A stretch of 64,000 bases of DNA, taken from assembly GCF_003952465.1 (NCBI RefSeq), contig NZ_CP034448.1:4131001-4195000 (forward strand). Direction: 5' to 3'. Positions within the stretch are counted from its first letter, which is position 1. Each line of letters begins with the position of its first letter. This document shows, in pieces, positions 48,685 to 57,268 of this stretch. Below the pieces are notes generated by a model, which worked only from the letters and a program-made list of their open reading frames with translations, was not told the DNA's origin and did not search any database. The position numbers and the translations under genes are program-made. Source of the stretch: Mesorhizobium sp. M1B.F.Ca.ET.045.04.1.1 (GTDB lineage: Bacteria > Pseudomonadota > Alphaproteobacteria > Rhizobiales > Rhizobiaceae).

Positions 48685-49161
48685 ATGGAAGAATCTTCCG
48701 AACCAGCCTTCGATCGCATTGACATCAAGATCCTGCGGGCCCTTCAGTCCGAGGGACGGCTGACCAATGCGGAACTGGCGGCGCGCGTGAATGTCAGCGC
48801 CGCCACATGCCATAGGCGCACGCAACGCCTGTTTGAAGAGGGCCACATCACCGGGGTCAGGGCGGAGATCGCGCCCGCCGCCGTAGCGCTTGGCGCGCTG
48901 GTGATGGTCGGCGTCGTGCTCGACCGTTCGACACCGGAAAGCTTCGCCGCTTTCGAGGAGGCCGTGCTCAAACTCAAGGAGGTGCTTGATTGCAACCTCG
49001 TGGCCGGCGACTTCGACTATCTCTTGAAGATAAGGGTGCGGGACATGGCGGATTTCAACAAGCTGCATGGGCAGAAGCTGATCGCGCTGCCGGGCGTCCG
49101 GCAAACCCGGACCTTCTTCGTCATGAAGGAGGTCAAGGAGAATGCGCGGCTTCCGTTTTAA
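48685..49161 (+). CDS. acdR: Lrp/AsnC-family regulator, probable AcdR
   Basis: It is 158 residues from the ATG at 48685. Helix-turn-helix: FDRIDIKILRALQSEGRLTN, AELAARVNVSAATCHRRTQR. The C-terminal RAM (ligand-binding) domain has VLDCNLVAGDFDYLLKIRVR, the Lrp signature. It is divergent from acdS with a 147-bp gap, the arrangement of AcdR/AcdS in Pseudomonas and Azospirillum. It probably activates acdS when ACC or its products are sensed. Confidence 0.88.
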   Translation: MEESSEPAFDRIDIKILRALQSEGRLTNAELAARVNVSAATCHRRTQRLFEEGHITGVRAEIAPAAVALGALVMVGVVLDRSTPESFAAFEEAVLKLKEVLDCNLVAGDFDYLLKIRVRDMADFNKLHGQKLIALPGVRQTRTFFVMKEVKENARLPF

Positions 49162-49202
49162 CAGCTCCTGCAGGCCAGAGGCGCGGCAAAAGCCGCGTGG
49201 GC

Positions 49203-50420
49203 CTACTCGTGCCTCAGCGCGTCGATCGGATCGAGCCTTGCGCCGCGCAGCGCGGGGAAGAAGCCGAATACCATGCCGATCAGCGCCGAGAAGCCGACCG
49301 CGAGCAGGATGACCGCCGGGCTCGGCGCAAAAGGTATCGTCAGCGTCGCCGAAGCGAGACCGGCGAGCGCCAGGCCGATCAGGATGCCGATGATGCCGCC
49401 GAGCAGCGACAGCACCGTCGCCTCGACCAGGAACTGGATGAGGATGTGCTTCTCATGCGCGCCGATCGCCAGCCTGATGCCGATCTCGCGCGTGCGTTCG
49501 GTGACCGACACCAGCATGATGTTCATGATGCCGATGCCGCCGACCAGAAGGCTGACGCCGGCGACGGCGCCGAGCATTCCGGTCATGGTCGTGGTCGCGC
49601 TGGCCATGGCGTCGGCGATCTGGGTCATGTCGCGGATCGAAAAATCGGGATCGCGGTCCGGCGTGATGCGGCGCGTGTCGCGCAAGATGTCTTCGACACG
49701 CGGCTGCAGTTCGGTGGTGGGCGTTCTGTCGTCGGCGGCAATGTAGATATTGTCGATGTCGCGATTGCCGGCGATTCGCCGCTGGTAGGCGGCTAAAGGC
49801 ATCAGCACGACATTGTCCTGGTCCTGGCCGAAGCCGGTGTAGCCCTTCGGCTCCAGCAGGCCGATGATCCTGCAGGACGTGCGGTTGACGCGGATGGTCT
49901 CGCCCTCCGGATCGCCGGCGTCGAAGAATTGCTGGCGCACCGTCTCGCCGATCAGGCACACGCCGGCGCCGGCGCGCGTCTCGGAATCGCTGAAGGGGCG
50001 GCCGGAGACCAGCTTCCAGTCACGCGCGTCGAGATAGGCGCTGTCGGTGCCGGTGACGCCCGACGTCAGGCTCTCCGTGCCGAAGATGACGCGCACCTGC
50101 TTCTGCGAAGCCGGCGCGATGGCGCGGGCGCCGCTGAGGTGGGCGACCAGCGCTTCGACATCCTTGGCGGCCAGCGGTCGGGTGACCTGGTCGAGCCCGC
50201 CCGGTCCGCCGGGCCCGGCGGGACGGCCGGCGCGGACGACGAGAAGATTGCTGCCGAGCTTCGAGATATCGGCCTTGACCTTCTCGGTGGTGCCCGAACC
50301 GATGGTCAGCATTGCGATGACGGCGGCAACGCCGATGACGATGCCGAGCAGCGTCAGGAACGAGCGCAGCACGTTCCTGCGGATGGAAATCAGCGAAAGG
50401 CGGACGGTCTCCCAGATCAT
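49203..50420 (-). CDS. MacB-like ABC transporter permease
   Basis: It is 405 residues. First membrane helix SFLTLLGIVIGVAAVIAML, then a large periplasmic domain (about 45-275), then three helices including LLVGGIGIMNIMLVSVTERT, EIGIRLAIGAHEKHILIQFL and the FtsX-like C-terminal block. Gly/Pro-rich GRPAGPGGPGG lies early in the periplasmic part. It uses a separate ATPase (50417-51121) and adaptor (51126-52412), in contrast to fused E. coli MacB. Probable export of a drug, peptide or siderophore. Confidence 0.9.
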   Translation of the reverse strand: MIWETVRLSLISIRRNVLRSFLTLLGIVIGVAAVIAMLTIGSGTTEKVKADISKLGSNLLVVRAGRPAGPGGPGGLDQVTRPLAAKDVEALVAHLSGARAIAPASQKQVRVIFGTESLTSGVTGTDSAYLDARDWKLVSGRPFSDSETRAGAGVCLIGETVRQQFFDAGDPEGETIRVNRTSCRIIGLLEPKGYTGFGQDQDNVVLMPLAAYQRRIAGNRDIDNIYIAADDRTPTTELQPRVEDILRDTRRITPDRDPDFSIRDMTQIADAMASATTTMTGMLGAVAGVSLLVGGIGIMNIMLVSVTERTREIGIRLAIGAHEKHILIQFLVEATVLSLLGGIIGILIGLALAGLASATLTIPFAPSPAVILLAVGFSALIGMVFGFFPALRGARLDPIDALRHE

Positions 50421-51121
50421 GCGGCCTCGGCTTTCGCTGTGTCAGAGGCAACATGGCCGTCGAGGAAGCGCACGGTGCGCTCGGCATAGTCCGCGACATC
50501 GGCTTCGTGCGTGACCATGACGATGGTGAGTCCGAGCTCGGCGTTCAGTCTGGTCAGCAATTCCATGATCTCGTGCGTGCGCGCGGTGTCCAGATTGCCG
50601 GTCGGCTCGTCGGCGACGAGCAGCGTCGGCTTGGTGACGATGGCGCGCGCGATCGCCACGCGCTGCTGCTGACCGCCCGAGAGCTCGGCAGGCGTATGGT
50701 GCTCCCGTCCGACAAGCCCGACCTCAGCCAGCGCCTGCATGGCGAGTTCGCGGCGTTCGCGGGCGGAGACGCCGCGATAGATGAGAGGCAGCTCGACATT
50801 TTCCGCCGCCGTGGTGCGGGGCAGGAGATTGTAGCCCTGGAAGACGAAGCCGACATAGAGGTTGCGCAGCAGGGCGCGGCGGTTGCGATCGAGCCGGCCG
50901 GCGTCGATGCCCTCGAATCTGTAGGTCCCAGCGGTCGGCGTGTCGAGGCAGCCGATGATGTTCATGGCGGTGGACTTGCCCGAGCCGGAGGGGCCCATTA
51001 TGGCGACAAACTCGCCGCGGCGGATGGCAAGATCGACGCCGGCAAGCGCATGCACGCGCGCCTCGCCCTCGCCATAGCTCTTCCAGACCTGGTCGAAAGT
51101 AATGAGCAGGGGAGCCGACAT
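50417..51121 (-). CDS. MacB/LolD-like ABC transporter ATP-binding protein
   Basis: It is 234 residues. Walker A is MGPSGSGKST at 42-51, Q-loop in FVFQGYNLLP, signature ELSGGQQQRVAIARAI, Walker B LLVADEPTGNLD and H-loop VMVTHEADVAD. The GNLDT motif is typical of MacB/LolD ATPases that power mechanotransmission rather than transport across the membrane. It overlaps the permease start by four bases and follows the adaptor by four. Confidence 0.93.
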   Translation of the reverse strand: MSAPLLITFDQVWKSYGEGEARVHALAGVDLAIRRGEFVAIMGPSGSGKSTAMNIIGCLDTPTAGTYRFEGIDAGRLDRNRRALLRNLYVGFVFQGYNLLPRTTAAENVELPLIYRGVSARERRELAMQALAEVGLVGREHHTPAELSGGQQQRVAIARAIVTKPTLLVADEPTGNLDTARTHEIMELLTRLNAELGLTIVMVTHEADVADYAERTVRFLDGHVASDTAKAEAA

Positions 51122-51125
51122 GGCG

Positions 51126-52412
51126 TCAACTCCGCTGCTGCGAGCCGGTGACGACCTCGGCGCCTTGCTCGAGGCCGGACGTGATCTCGGTCAACTCGCC
51201 GTCGGTCGAGCCGATCTTGACGTTGACGGGATGCGGCCGGCCATTCTCCAGGACATAGAGCGTGCGCGAGCCGTCGGTCGGCGCCTTCGTCGCCTCACGC
51301 TGCCGGTTGGGACGGCCCATGCGGCCAGTGAACAGGTCGCGCAGACTCCAGCCGCGGGCCGTCTGTTGGACCGGGCGGTAGCGGAAGGCAGTGGCCGGCA
51401 CGGTGAGCACGTCCCTGGCCTGCCTGGTCACCACCGCGACCGTGGCGGTCATGCCGGGCCTGAGCAGAAGCTCGCTGTTGTCCACTTCGAGCCGGGCATT
51501 GTAGGTGACGACGCCATCGGTGGTGACCGAGGCGTAGGAGATGTCGCGGATCTCAGCGTCGAACGGACGGTCCGGGAATGCATCGACGGTGAAGCGGGCA
51601 TGCTGGCCGGGTTTGACCTGGCCGATATCGGCCTCGTCGACCGCCGCCTGCAGTTCCATGTTCCGCAAGTCGGCAGCGATGACGAATAGCACCGGCGCCT
51701 GCAGCGAAGAGGCGACCGTCTGGCCGGGATCGACCGAGCGCGTGAGCACGATGCCGTCGATCGGCGCGTAGATCGTGCTCTTGGCAAGATCGGTCTGCTG
51801 CGCCTTGAGATCGGCCTGAGCGATGGCGAGATTGGCCTCGGCGCTGTCGAGTGAAGCCTTGGAGCGGTCGCGCGTCGCGGTCGCCGCCTCCAGCGACTGG
51901 TCCGTCGCCATGCCGCGCTTGGTGAGCGCGCTCGCGCGGGCCACCGCGTTCTCGTTTTCCTGCAAGGTGACCTTGGCGTCCTCGACGCTAGCTGCGGCCG
52001 CCTTGGCCGAGGCGGTGGCGCGCTCGATCTGGACCTCGAGCTTGGCGGTGTCGAGCGTCGCCAGCACGTCGCCCTTCTTCACCTGCTGGTTCTCGTTGAC
52101 CGCGACGGAGCGGACGATGCCGGAAAGCTCGCTGGAGATGTCGACCTGGGTCAACGGCTGCAACGTGCCGGTTGCCGAGACCTGGACGGTCAGGTCGGCG
52201 ACCGTCGCCGGAGCAGTCGTGTATTCGATTCGGGGCGGCGCGGCGGCGTTCCACCGGTAGGCGCCAATCGCGGCCGCCACTACCGCCAGCGCCAGCAGCG
52301 CATAGAGCCAGCCGCGCCGGCGCTTGCGGCTCACGCCTTTGCGGTCGAGCCCGAGGGCGGCTTCGATGGAAGTGTCGGATTCTGCGTTTGGCGGATTGAC
52401 AACCTGGTCCAC
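51126..52412 (-). CDS. MacA-like periplasmic adaptor
   Basis: It is 428 residues from GTG 52412. A cytoplasmic N-terminus (about 30 residues, RKRRRGW), then one membrane anchor (YALLALAVVAAAIGAYRW). Lipoyl halves are at VDISSELSGIVRSVAVNENQ and STIYAPIDGIVLTRSVDPGQ; between them is an Ala/Lys/Glu-rich helical hairpin (about 130-215). It is the first gene of the three-gene exporter. No outer-membrane channel gene is nearby. Confidence 0.9.
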   Translation of the reverse strand: MDQVVNPPNAESDTSIEAALGLDRKGVSRKRRRGWLYALLALAVVAAAIGAYRWNAAAPPRIEYTTAPATVADLTVQVSATGTLQPLTQVDISSELSGIVRSVAVNENQQVKKGDVLATLDTAKLEVQIERATASAKAAAASVEDAKVTLQENENAVARASALTKRGMATDQSLEAATATRDRSKASLDSAEANLAIAQADLKAQQTDLAKSTIYAPIDGIVLTRSVDPGQTVASSLQAPVLFVIAADLRNMELQAAVDEADIGQVKPGQHARFTVDAFPDRPFDAEIRDISYASVTTDGVVTYNARLEVDNSELLLRPGMTATVAVVTRQARDVLTVPATAFRYRPVQQTARGWSLRDLFTGRMGRPNRQREATKAPTDGSRTLYVLENGRPHPVNVKIGSTDGELTEITSGLEQGAEVVTGSQQRS

Positions 52413-52546
52413 CCCAGACCCCTATAGCGAAAATTTGCTGTCCCTATTGGTGCACAAATCATGCCTTAAGGTTCGAATTTCAAATTAAATTTTCCTCATG
52501 TTGGGATTGAGGCGGAAAATTCGGGATGAGGCGGAAGGTTTTCTCG

Positions 52547-53449
52547 ATGGCACGCAGCTACTTGCTTTACGATGTATTCACGACCGAGCGGCTGGCCGGG
52601 AATCCGGTCGCCGTCGTGCTCGACAGCCAAGGGCTGGAGACGGCCGCCATGCAGGCGATCGCGCGTGAATTCAACCTGTCGGAAACGGTTTTCGTGCTGC
52701 CGCCCGACAATCCCAAGCACCGCAATCGGATTCGCATCTTCACGCCCGACTATGAGATGCCGTTCGCCGGACATCCGACGGTCGGCTCGGCGATCGCGCT
52801 GGCGGAACTGGCAGGCGAGGCGGCGGGGGTCTTCGTGCTGGAGGAGAATATCGGCCCAGTGCGCTGCGCGGTCAGCAAGCATGACGGCGCCATCTATGCC
52901 GAATTCGATCTGGCGAAACTGCCGGATCGCCTGGAACTCGCCGCCGACCCGGAAATGATCGGCGCAGCGCTCGGCCTTGCGCCGCACGAGATCGGCTTCG
53001 AGAATCACCGCGTCTCCTTCTGGTCGGCCGGCGTGCCCTATGTCGCCATTCCGGTCTCTGGCCTCGATGCGGCGGCAAAAGTCAGGCTGGACAACCAGGC
53101 CTGGTCGGAGCTGGCGCCTCGCAAGAGCGACTGGGCTTTCGCCAGCCCCTATGTCTATTGCCGCGAGACGGTGCACCATGACAGCGCCTTCCATGTCCGC
53201 ATGATCGTGCCCGGTACCCCGTCCTACGAAGACCCGGCGACCGGCTCGGCCGCGGCTGCCTTTGCCGGCGCGATCATGCATTTCGACGCCCCGACCGACG
53301 GAATCACGCAGCTCTGGATCGAGCAGGGGCTGGAGATGGGCAGGCCGTCGCGCATCCGGCTAGAGCTCAATGTCGACGGCGGAAAATTGGCCTCCGCGCG
53401 CATCGGCGGCCATGCCATCAAGGTGGCGGAAGGCAGCCTCTTTGTTTGA
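52547..53449 (+). CDS. PhzF family isomerase/epimerase-like protein
   Basis: It is 300 residues from the ATG at 52547 (GCGGAAGG upstream). The diaminopimelate-epimerase fold is seen in YDVFTTERLAGNPVAVVLDS, REFNLSETVFVLPP with catalytic E46, IFTPDYEMPFAGHPTVGSA and EDPATGSAAAAFAGAI. In phenazine synthesis PhzF isomerises dihydro-3-hydroxyanthranilate, but most homologues have other unknown substrates. There are no other phz genes here. Confidence 0.88.
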   Translation: MARSYLLYDVFTTERLAGNPVAVVLDSQGLETAAMQAIAREFNLSETVFVLPPDNPKHRNRIRIFTPDYEMPFAGHPTVGSAIALAELAGEAAGVFVLEENIGPVRCAVSKHDGAIYAEFDLAKLPDRLELAADPEMIGAALGLAPHEIGFENHRVSFWSAGVPYVAIPVSGLDAAAKVRLDNQAWSELAPRKSDWAFASPYVYCRETVHHDSAFHVRMIVPGTPSYEDPATGSAAAAFAGAIMHFDAPTDGITQLWIEQGLEMGRPSRIRLELNVDGGKLASARIGGHAIKVAEGSLFV

Positions 53450-53553
53450 CCGGTGCGGCAATTCGGCGATTTGTCGGGAAATGATCCGGCAGGGCTAGAC
53501 ATCACCGAATCCGGCGGCTATATGCCCGCCGACGCTGGGTTTCCCGGCGGTGT

Positions 53554-53629
<76 letters not shown>

Positions 53630-53643
53630 ATCAACTCTCCGAT

Positions 53644-53967
53644 ATGCCGAGATTAGACGCTGCGTCCGCGTCGAAAAACACGGTTCAGGAACTTGCCGAA
53701 TCGAAAGGCCAGGCTGTTGTCAACGCCATCTTTGGCGTCGGTCAGAACAGGTTCCTTGCCCCCGGAAAAATCGCTGATAAGCCATCAGACAAAAATCAAG
53801 AAAAGAATAAGAACCGCAGTGTCGATCAGGCCGTAGCTAAGATATCCGCTGCGGCGAAGCACTCCGGCGACAGGGCAATGGCGAAGGCAGCGGCAAACGG
53901 ACGAAGCTTCAGCATCGGCCAATTCTATTCGAGGCTCAGTGCCTACGGAAGTCCTCTATCTGAGTAA
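53644..53967 (+). CDS. Hypothetical protein behind tRNA-Lys
   Basis: It is 107 residues from the ATG at 53644, 14 bases after the tRNA. It starts MPRLDAASASKNTVQELAES, has a Lys/Asn-rich middle (DKPSDKNQEKNKNRSVDQA) and ends with RSFSIGQFYSRLSAYGSPLS. No domain, signal peptide or membrane segment is recognised. The DNA looks less GC-rich than its surroundings (AAAAATCAAGAAAAGAATAA). The upstream ribosome site is poor. It could be a real accessory gene or a chance frame in foreign DNA. Confidence 0.4.
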   Translation: MPRLDAASASKNTVQELAESKGQAVVNAIFGVGQNRFLAPGKIADKPSDKNQEKNKNRSVDQAVAKISAAAKHSGDRAMAKAAANGRSFSIGQFYSRLSAYGSPLSE

Positions 53968-54070
53968 CTCTGTGCAAAAGCGCATCCGCGACCGCTAATC
54001 CTGATCAGGGATGTATTGAGCTGTTGCCTTTCCTTAGCTAGAACGGTTTCGGGCTTCGGGGGTATTCAAA

Positions 54071-54814
54071 ATGCGGTCGTTCTACATCAACTTGGCGGTC
54101 TCCGTTGACCGTCGGAAATGGTTTGACGCTCAAGCAAGCCGGCTAGGCTTGGATATCGAACGATTTGACGCGGTGAGCAATGCTTCGATCGCGGACAGTG
54201 TCGCCACTCAGTTCAATGTCTCGAAGGAAGCGGTCGCCTGCTTCTTCAGCCATCGCGCGATTTGGAAGGAAATCGCCAGTGGGCCTGACAGGTTCGCCGC
54301 GATTTTCGAGGACGATGCGCATCTTGGCGCGGATCTGCCCGCATTCTTGAATGATGTGTCGTGGATACCGGTCGATGCCGACATCGTTCATCTCGAAAAG
54401 CTCGGAAAACGGTTTGTCGGCGTCGAAACCGGACAGAGAGCATTGGGGAGAAAGCTGTATCAGGCGCTCTCAGGCTTCGCCGGAACGGCGGCCTATATCA
54501 TTTCGCGTGAATGCGCCGCGAAGCTGCACGCCACTTTCACGGAAATCAATCAAGAGTTCGATCAACACCTCTTCAACGAGGGGCTGCCCGGCTTGAAGGT
54601 CTACAAAATCGGTCCGGCGCTCTGCATACAGGACCGATTCACCGCCGCCCCGCGTTTTCCATCCGTGATCGTGCGCCATGAGAGGCCAAAACGTCTCCGC
54701 GCTCCTGGCGCGGCATTGCGCGAGGCAGCAAGGATTTACAAAAGGCTGGCTTCCATCGCCGTCCGCTCTTTGGGACTGCGCCGCCCCAGGCTCATCGCCA
54801 TCAAGATCAAATGA
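54071..54814 (+). CDS. Glycosyltransferase family 25 (LPS-type)
   Basis: It is 247 residues, beginning MRSFYINLAVSVDRRKWFD, a usual GT25 opening. Key block: AVACFFSHRAIWKEIASG, then AAIFEDDAHLGADLPAF with the EDD metal/sugar-nucleotide motif. Then IVHLEKLGKRF and GTAAYIISRECAAKL. GT25 enzymes add sugars (often galactose) to lipooligosaccharide. There is no LPS cluster nearby; a lone surface-sugar gene behind a tRNA suggests acquisition. Confidence 0.87.
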   Translation: MRSFYINLAVSVDRRKWFDAQASRLGLDIERFDAVSNASIADSVATQFNVSKEAVACFFSHRAIWKEIASGPDRFAAIFEDDAHLGADLPAFLNDVSWIPVDADIVHLEKLGKRFVGVETGQRALGRKLYQALSGFAGTAAYIISRECAAKLHATFTEINQEFDQHLFNEGLPGLKVYKIGPALCIQDRFTAAPRFPSVIVRHERPKRLRAPGAALREAARIYKRLASIAVRSLGLRRPRLIAIKIK

Positions 54815-54979
54815 TGCGGCCGTCGCCGGCAGGCTTTCGACACCAGTGGCCTTCTCCCGGAGGCCAAGTCCCGCATGACGGCGCCCACGCCAGGTGATCC
54901 CGTTAGAGCGGTTCACCGTTTCAGGGGAAACGCCGCCGGAACCAGGGCGGCCCGGATCTGGTCCGGTGACTTGATTGGG

Positions 54980-55372
54980 CTACAACGCCGTCTTGCCGAG
55001 ATTGGCCTTGAACTTGACCTTCATCGTGATCTGCCCGGTCACCGTGATCTGCGATCCGCCATAGCCGCCGACGTTGCGGTCCCGGGCGTTGACGTTGGTC
55101 GTCATGCCGGTGATCTCGCATGTGTCGGCCACGGTCTCTACCACGATGGCGCAACTGCCCGCCGCGACCTTGTAGAAGGAGCGAAGCGCTACCTGCTGCT
55201 GAGCGCCGGCGTCTTCGTCATCCTTGACCGGTAGGGTCATCGAGAAGGAAGACTGGATCCTGGCCGACCCATCGTCGCCCGGGCGAAGCGGGCGAACATA
55301 TTGCTCTTGAGACGAGGCTGGCGAAGCCGCTGCAACAAGAATTGCAGCGGATATTAGGTACCTCAAATACAT
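54980..55372 (-). CDS. Hypothetical secreted protein
   Basis: It is 130 residues from the ATG at 55372, with GGGAGA nine bases upstream. Signal peptide MYLRYLISAAILVAAASPAS, cleavage near SSQ-EQ. The mature part has many Thr/Val beta-like segments (IQSSFSMTLPV, TVTGQITMKVKFKANLG) and two Cys (SCAIVVETVADTCEI) that may form a disulfide. No family recognised. The 165-bp gap on its 3' side, up to the GT25 gene, holds nothing obvious. Confidence 0.65.
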   Translation of the reverse strand: MYLRYLISAAILVAAASPASSQEQYVRPLRPGDDGSARIQSSFSMTLPVKDDEDAGAQQQVALRSFYKVAAGSCAIVVETVADTCEITGMTTNVNARDRNVGGYGGSQITVTGQITMKVKFKANLGKTAL

Positions 55373-55462
55373 CGATCGATCTCCCGTGAGACATCTCTGT
55401 CCCATGAAATAATCAAGATGGCGTTATTTCGATGTTTCAACAGCGTTGAAATTTCGATCGAT

Positions 55463-56473
55463 TTATTTTTCTGAAACACCGGCCTCTGCAAAGCTCGCCA
55501 TCTTCGCATGGCACTCCAGCGCCGAACGCACGATGTTGACGGCAAGGCAGGCGCCGGAGCCCTCGCCGAGCCGCATGCCGAGATCGAGCAGTGGCGGCAG
55601 GCCGAGCGCTTCGAGCAGGCGGCGGTGGCCGGCCTCGGCCGAGACATGGGCGGCGATTGTGTGCGCAAGCCCCGTCGGGTGCAGCCTTGCCAGCGGTGCG
55701 ACGGCTGCGGTGCAGACGAAGCCGTCGAGCAGCACCGGGATATTGTTGCGGCGCGCGGCGAGCGTGGCGCCGAGGATGGCGGCGAGCTCGCGCCCGCCGA
55801 GCGCTGCGGCGATCTTAATCGGGTCAGATAGCGAATCGGTGTGGCGCTTGAGGCCCGCCTCGATCGCCGTGATCTTGCGGATCATTCCAGCGTCATCGAC
55901 GCCGGTGCCGCGGCCGGTCCATTTCTCGGCGCCGCCGCCGAACAGCGCGGTCGAGATCGCCGCCGCCGGCGTGGTGTTGCCGATGCCCATCTCGCCGAAG
56001 CAGACGAGGTCGAGATCCTTGGACACGGCGTCGTAGCCGGCCGAGACGGCGGCGAGAAAAGTCTTCTCGTCCATCGCCGGCACTTGCGTGAAATCGCCGG
56101 TCGGATGGTCGAGATCGAGCGGGATGACGTCGAGCCTGGCGCCGGCGACGCGGGCAAGCTGGTTGATGGCCGCGCCGCCGCCGGAGAAGTTGGCCACCAT
56201 CTGGACGGTGACTTCCGACGGGTAGGCCGACACGCCCTGCGCGGTGACGCCGTGATTGCCGGCGAACACGAAGACCTTTACCGCGTCGAGCTTCGGCATC
56301 TCTCGGCCCTGCCAGCGGGCCAGCCAGGCGGCGATCGTTTCAAGCCTGCCGAGGCTGCCCTGCGGCTTGGTCAGCGTGTCCTGGCGGCGGGCGACGGCGT
56401 TGGCAGCGGCGTCGCTGCCAGCGGGAAGGTCTAGGCAGGCGGCTCGGAGGTCTTCGAACGATTTGAACGACAT
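55463..56473 (-). CDS. cobT: Nicotinate-nucleotide--dimethylbenzimidazole phosphoribosyltransferase
   Basis: Makes alpha-ribazole phosphate for the lower ligand of B12 (called CobU in Pseudomonas denitrificans). It is 336 residues. Motifs: RQDTLTKPQGSLGRLETIA, VFAGNHGVTAQGVSAYPSEV, CFGEMGIGNTTPAAAIS, and ILLDGF-like VLLDGFVCTAAVAPLA. The catalytic Glu is expected near the C-terminus, in LDLGMRLGEGSGA. It is last in the minus-strand cob run, 24 bases behind cobS. Confidence 0.95.
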   Translation of the reverse strand: MSFKSFEDLRAACLDLPAGSDAAANAVARRQDTLTKPQGSLGRLETIAAWLARWQGREMPKLDAVKVFVFAGNHGVTAQGVSAYPSEVTVQMVANFSGGGAAINQLARVAGARLDVIPLDLDHPTGDFTQVPAMDEKTFLAAVSAGYDAVSKDLDLVCFGEMGIGNTTPAAAISTALFGGGAEKWTGRGTGVDDAGMIRKITAIEAGLKRHTDSLSDPIKIAAALGGRELAAILGATLAARRNNIPVLLDGFVCTAAVAPLARLHPTGLAHTIAAHVSAEAGHRRLLEALGLPPLLDLGMRLGEGSGACLAVNIVRSALECHAKMASFAEAGVSEK

Positions 56474-56497
56474 GGGGGCAATGTCTCCAATTGAGAG

Positions 56498-57268
56498 TCA
56501 GGGGGATAGGGAAACTGAGGCCACGAGGAGGACCGCGATCTCGGCGAGCTGTTGCAGGGCACCGATCGTGTCGCCGGTCTGGCCGCCGATCTGGCTGAGG
56601 CAAAGCGCGCGGAACGCGGCAAACAACAGGCCGAGCAGGATGAGCGCGGCGATCGCGCCGCCAAGGCCAAGCGCCAGCAGCGCCACGGCCCCGAGAGCCG
56701 CGCCGATAATAGCGGTCTCGGCACTCACAGAGCCGGCATTTGCGGACAGGCCGTTGGCGCGAGCCGCCGGCAGAAGACGCATGAAGGCGCCGAAAAGCCC
56801 ACGCGAAGAAGCATGCGCCGCCAAAAGAGCCAGGAAGACGTGGCCGGGACCGGCCAGTTCCGAAAGCGCGCTCCAGCGGATGAGCAGGGAGATGCCGAGC
56901 GCCGCGGCGCCATAGGCGCCGATGCGGCTGTCGCGCATGATTTCCAGTTTCCTTTCGCGCGTCCCGCCACCACCGAAGCCGTCGGCAATGTCGGAGAAGC
57001 CGTCCTCGTGTAGGCAGCCGGTGGCGAGCATCGTCGCGGCAAGCGCGAGCGCCGCGGCCGGGCCGCCGGCAAGACCCAGGGCGACTGCAATGGCGTAGGC
57101 GAGCGCGCCGATGATCGCCACGGCGAGGCCGGCAAAGGGTGCCGCCCAGATCGCGTCGGCAAGATTGCGGCCGCCGAAATCGCCCGAAGGCAGCCTCAGC
57201 CGCGTGAAGAAGACAAGGTTGAGGCCGATATCGTCCAGCAACTGCCTGGGTTCGGAGAGGCCGCTCAT
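56498..57268 (-). CDS. cobS: Adenosylcobinamide-GDP ribazoletransferase (cobalamin synthase)
   Basis: Joins adenosylcobinamide-GDP and alpha-ribazole in the membrane (CobV in P. denitrificans). It is 256 residues with several hydrophobic helices. The signature is TGCLHEDGFSDIADGFGGGG, followed by RKLEIMRDSRIGAYGAAALG, with the Asp residues binding Mg. QIGGQTGDTIGALQQLAEIAV lies near the C-terminus. The start overlaps the cobB stop by four bases (ATGA). Confidence 0.95.
   Translation of the reverse strand: MSGLSEPRQLLDDIGLNLVFFTRLRLPSGDFGGRNLADAIWAAPFAGLAVAIIGALAYAIAVALGLAGGPAAALALAATMLATGCLHEDGFSDIADGFGGGGTRERKLEIMRDSRIGAYGAAALGISLLIRWSALSELAGPGHVFLALLAAHASSRGLFGAFMRLLPAARANGLSANAGSVSAETAIIGAALGAVALLALGLGGAIAALILLGLLFAAFRALCLSQIGGQTGDTIGALQQLAEIAVLLVASVSLSP

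Noticed and set aside
52547..53449. Phenazine biosynthesis
   Set aside because: Only a PhzF-like gene is present; none of the other phz genes is nearby and most PhzF homologues act elsewhere.
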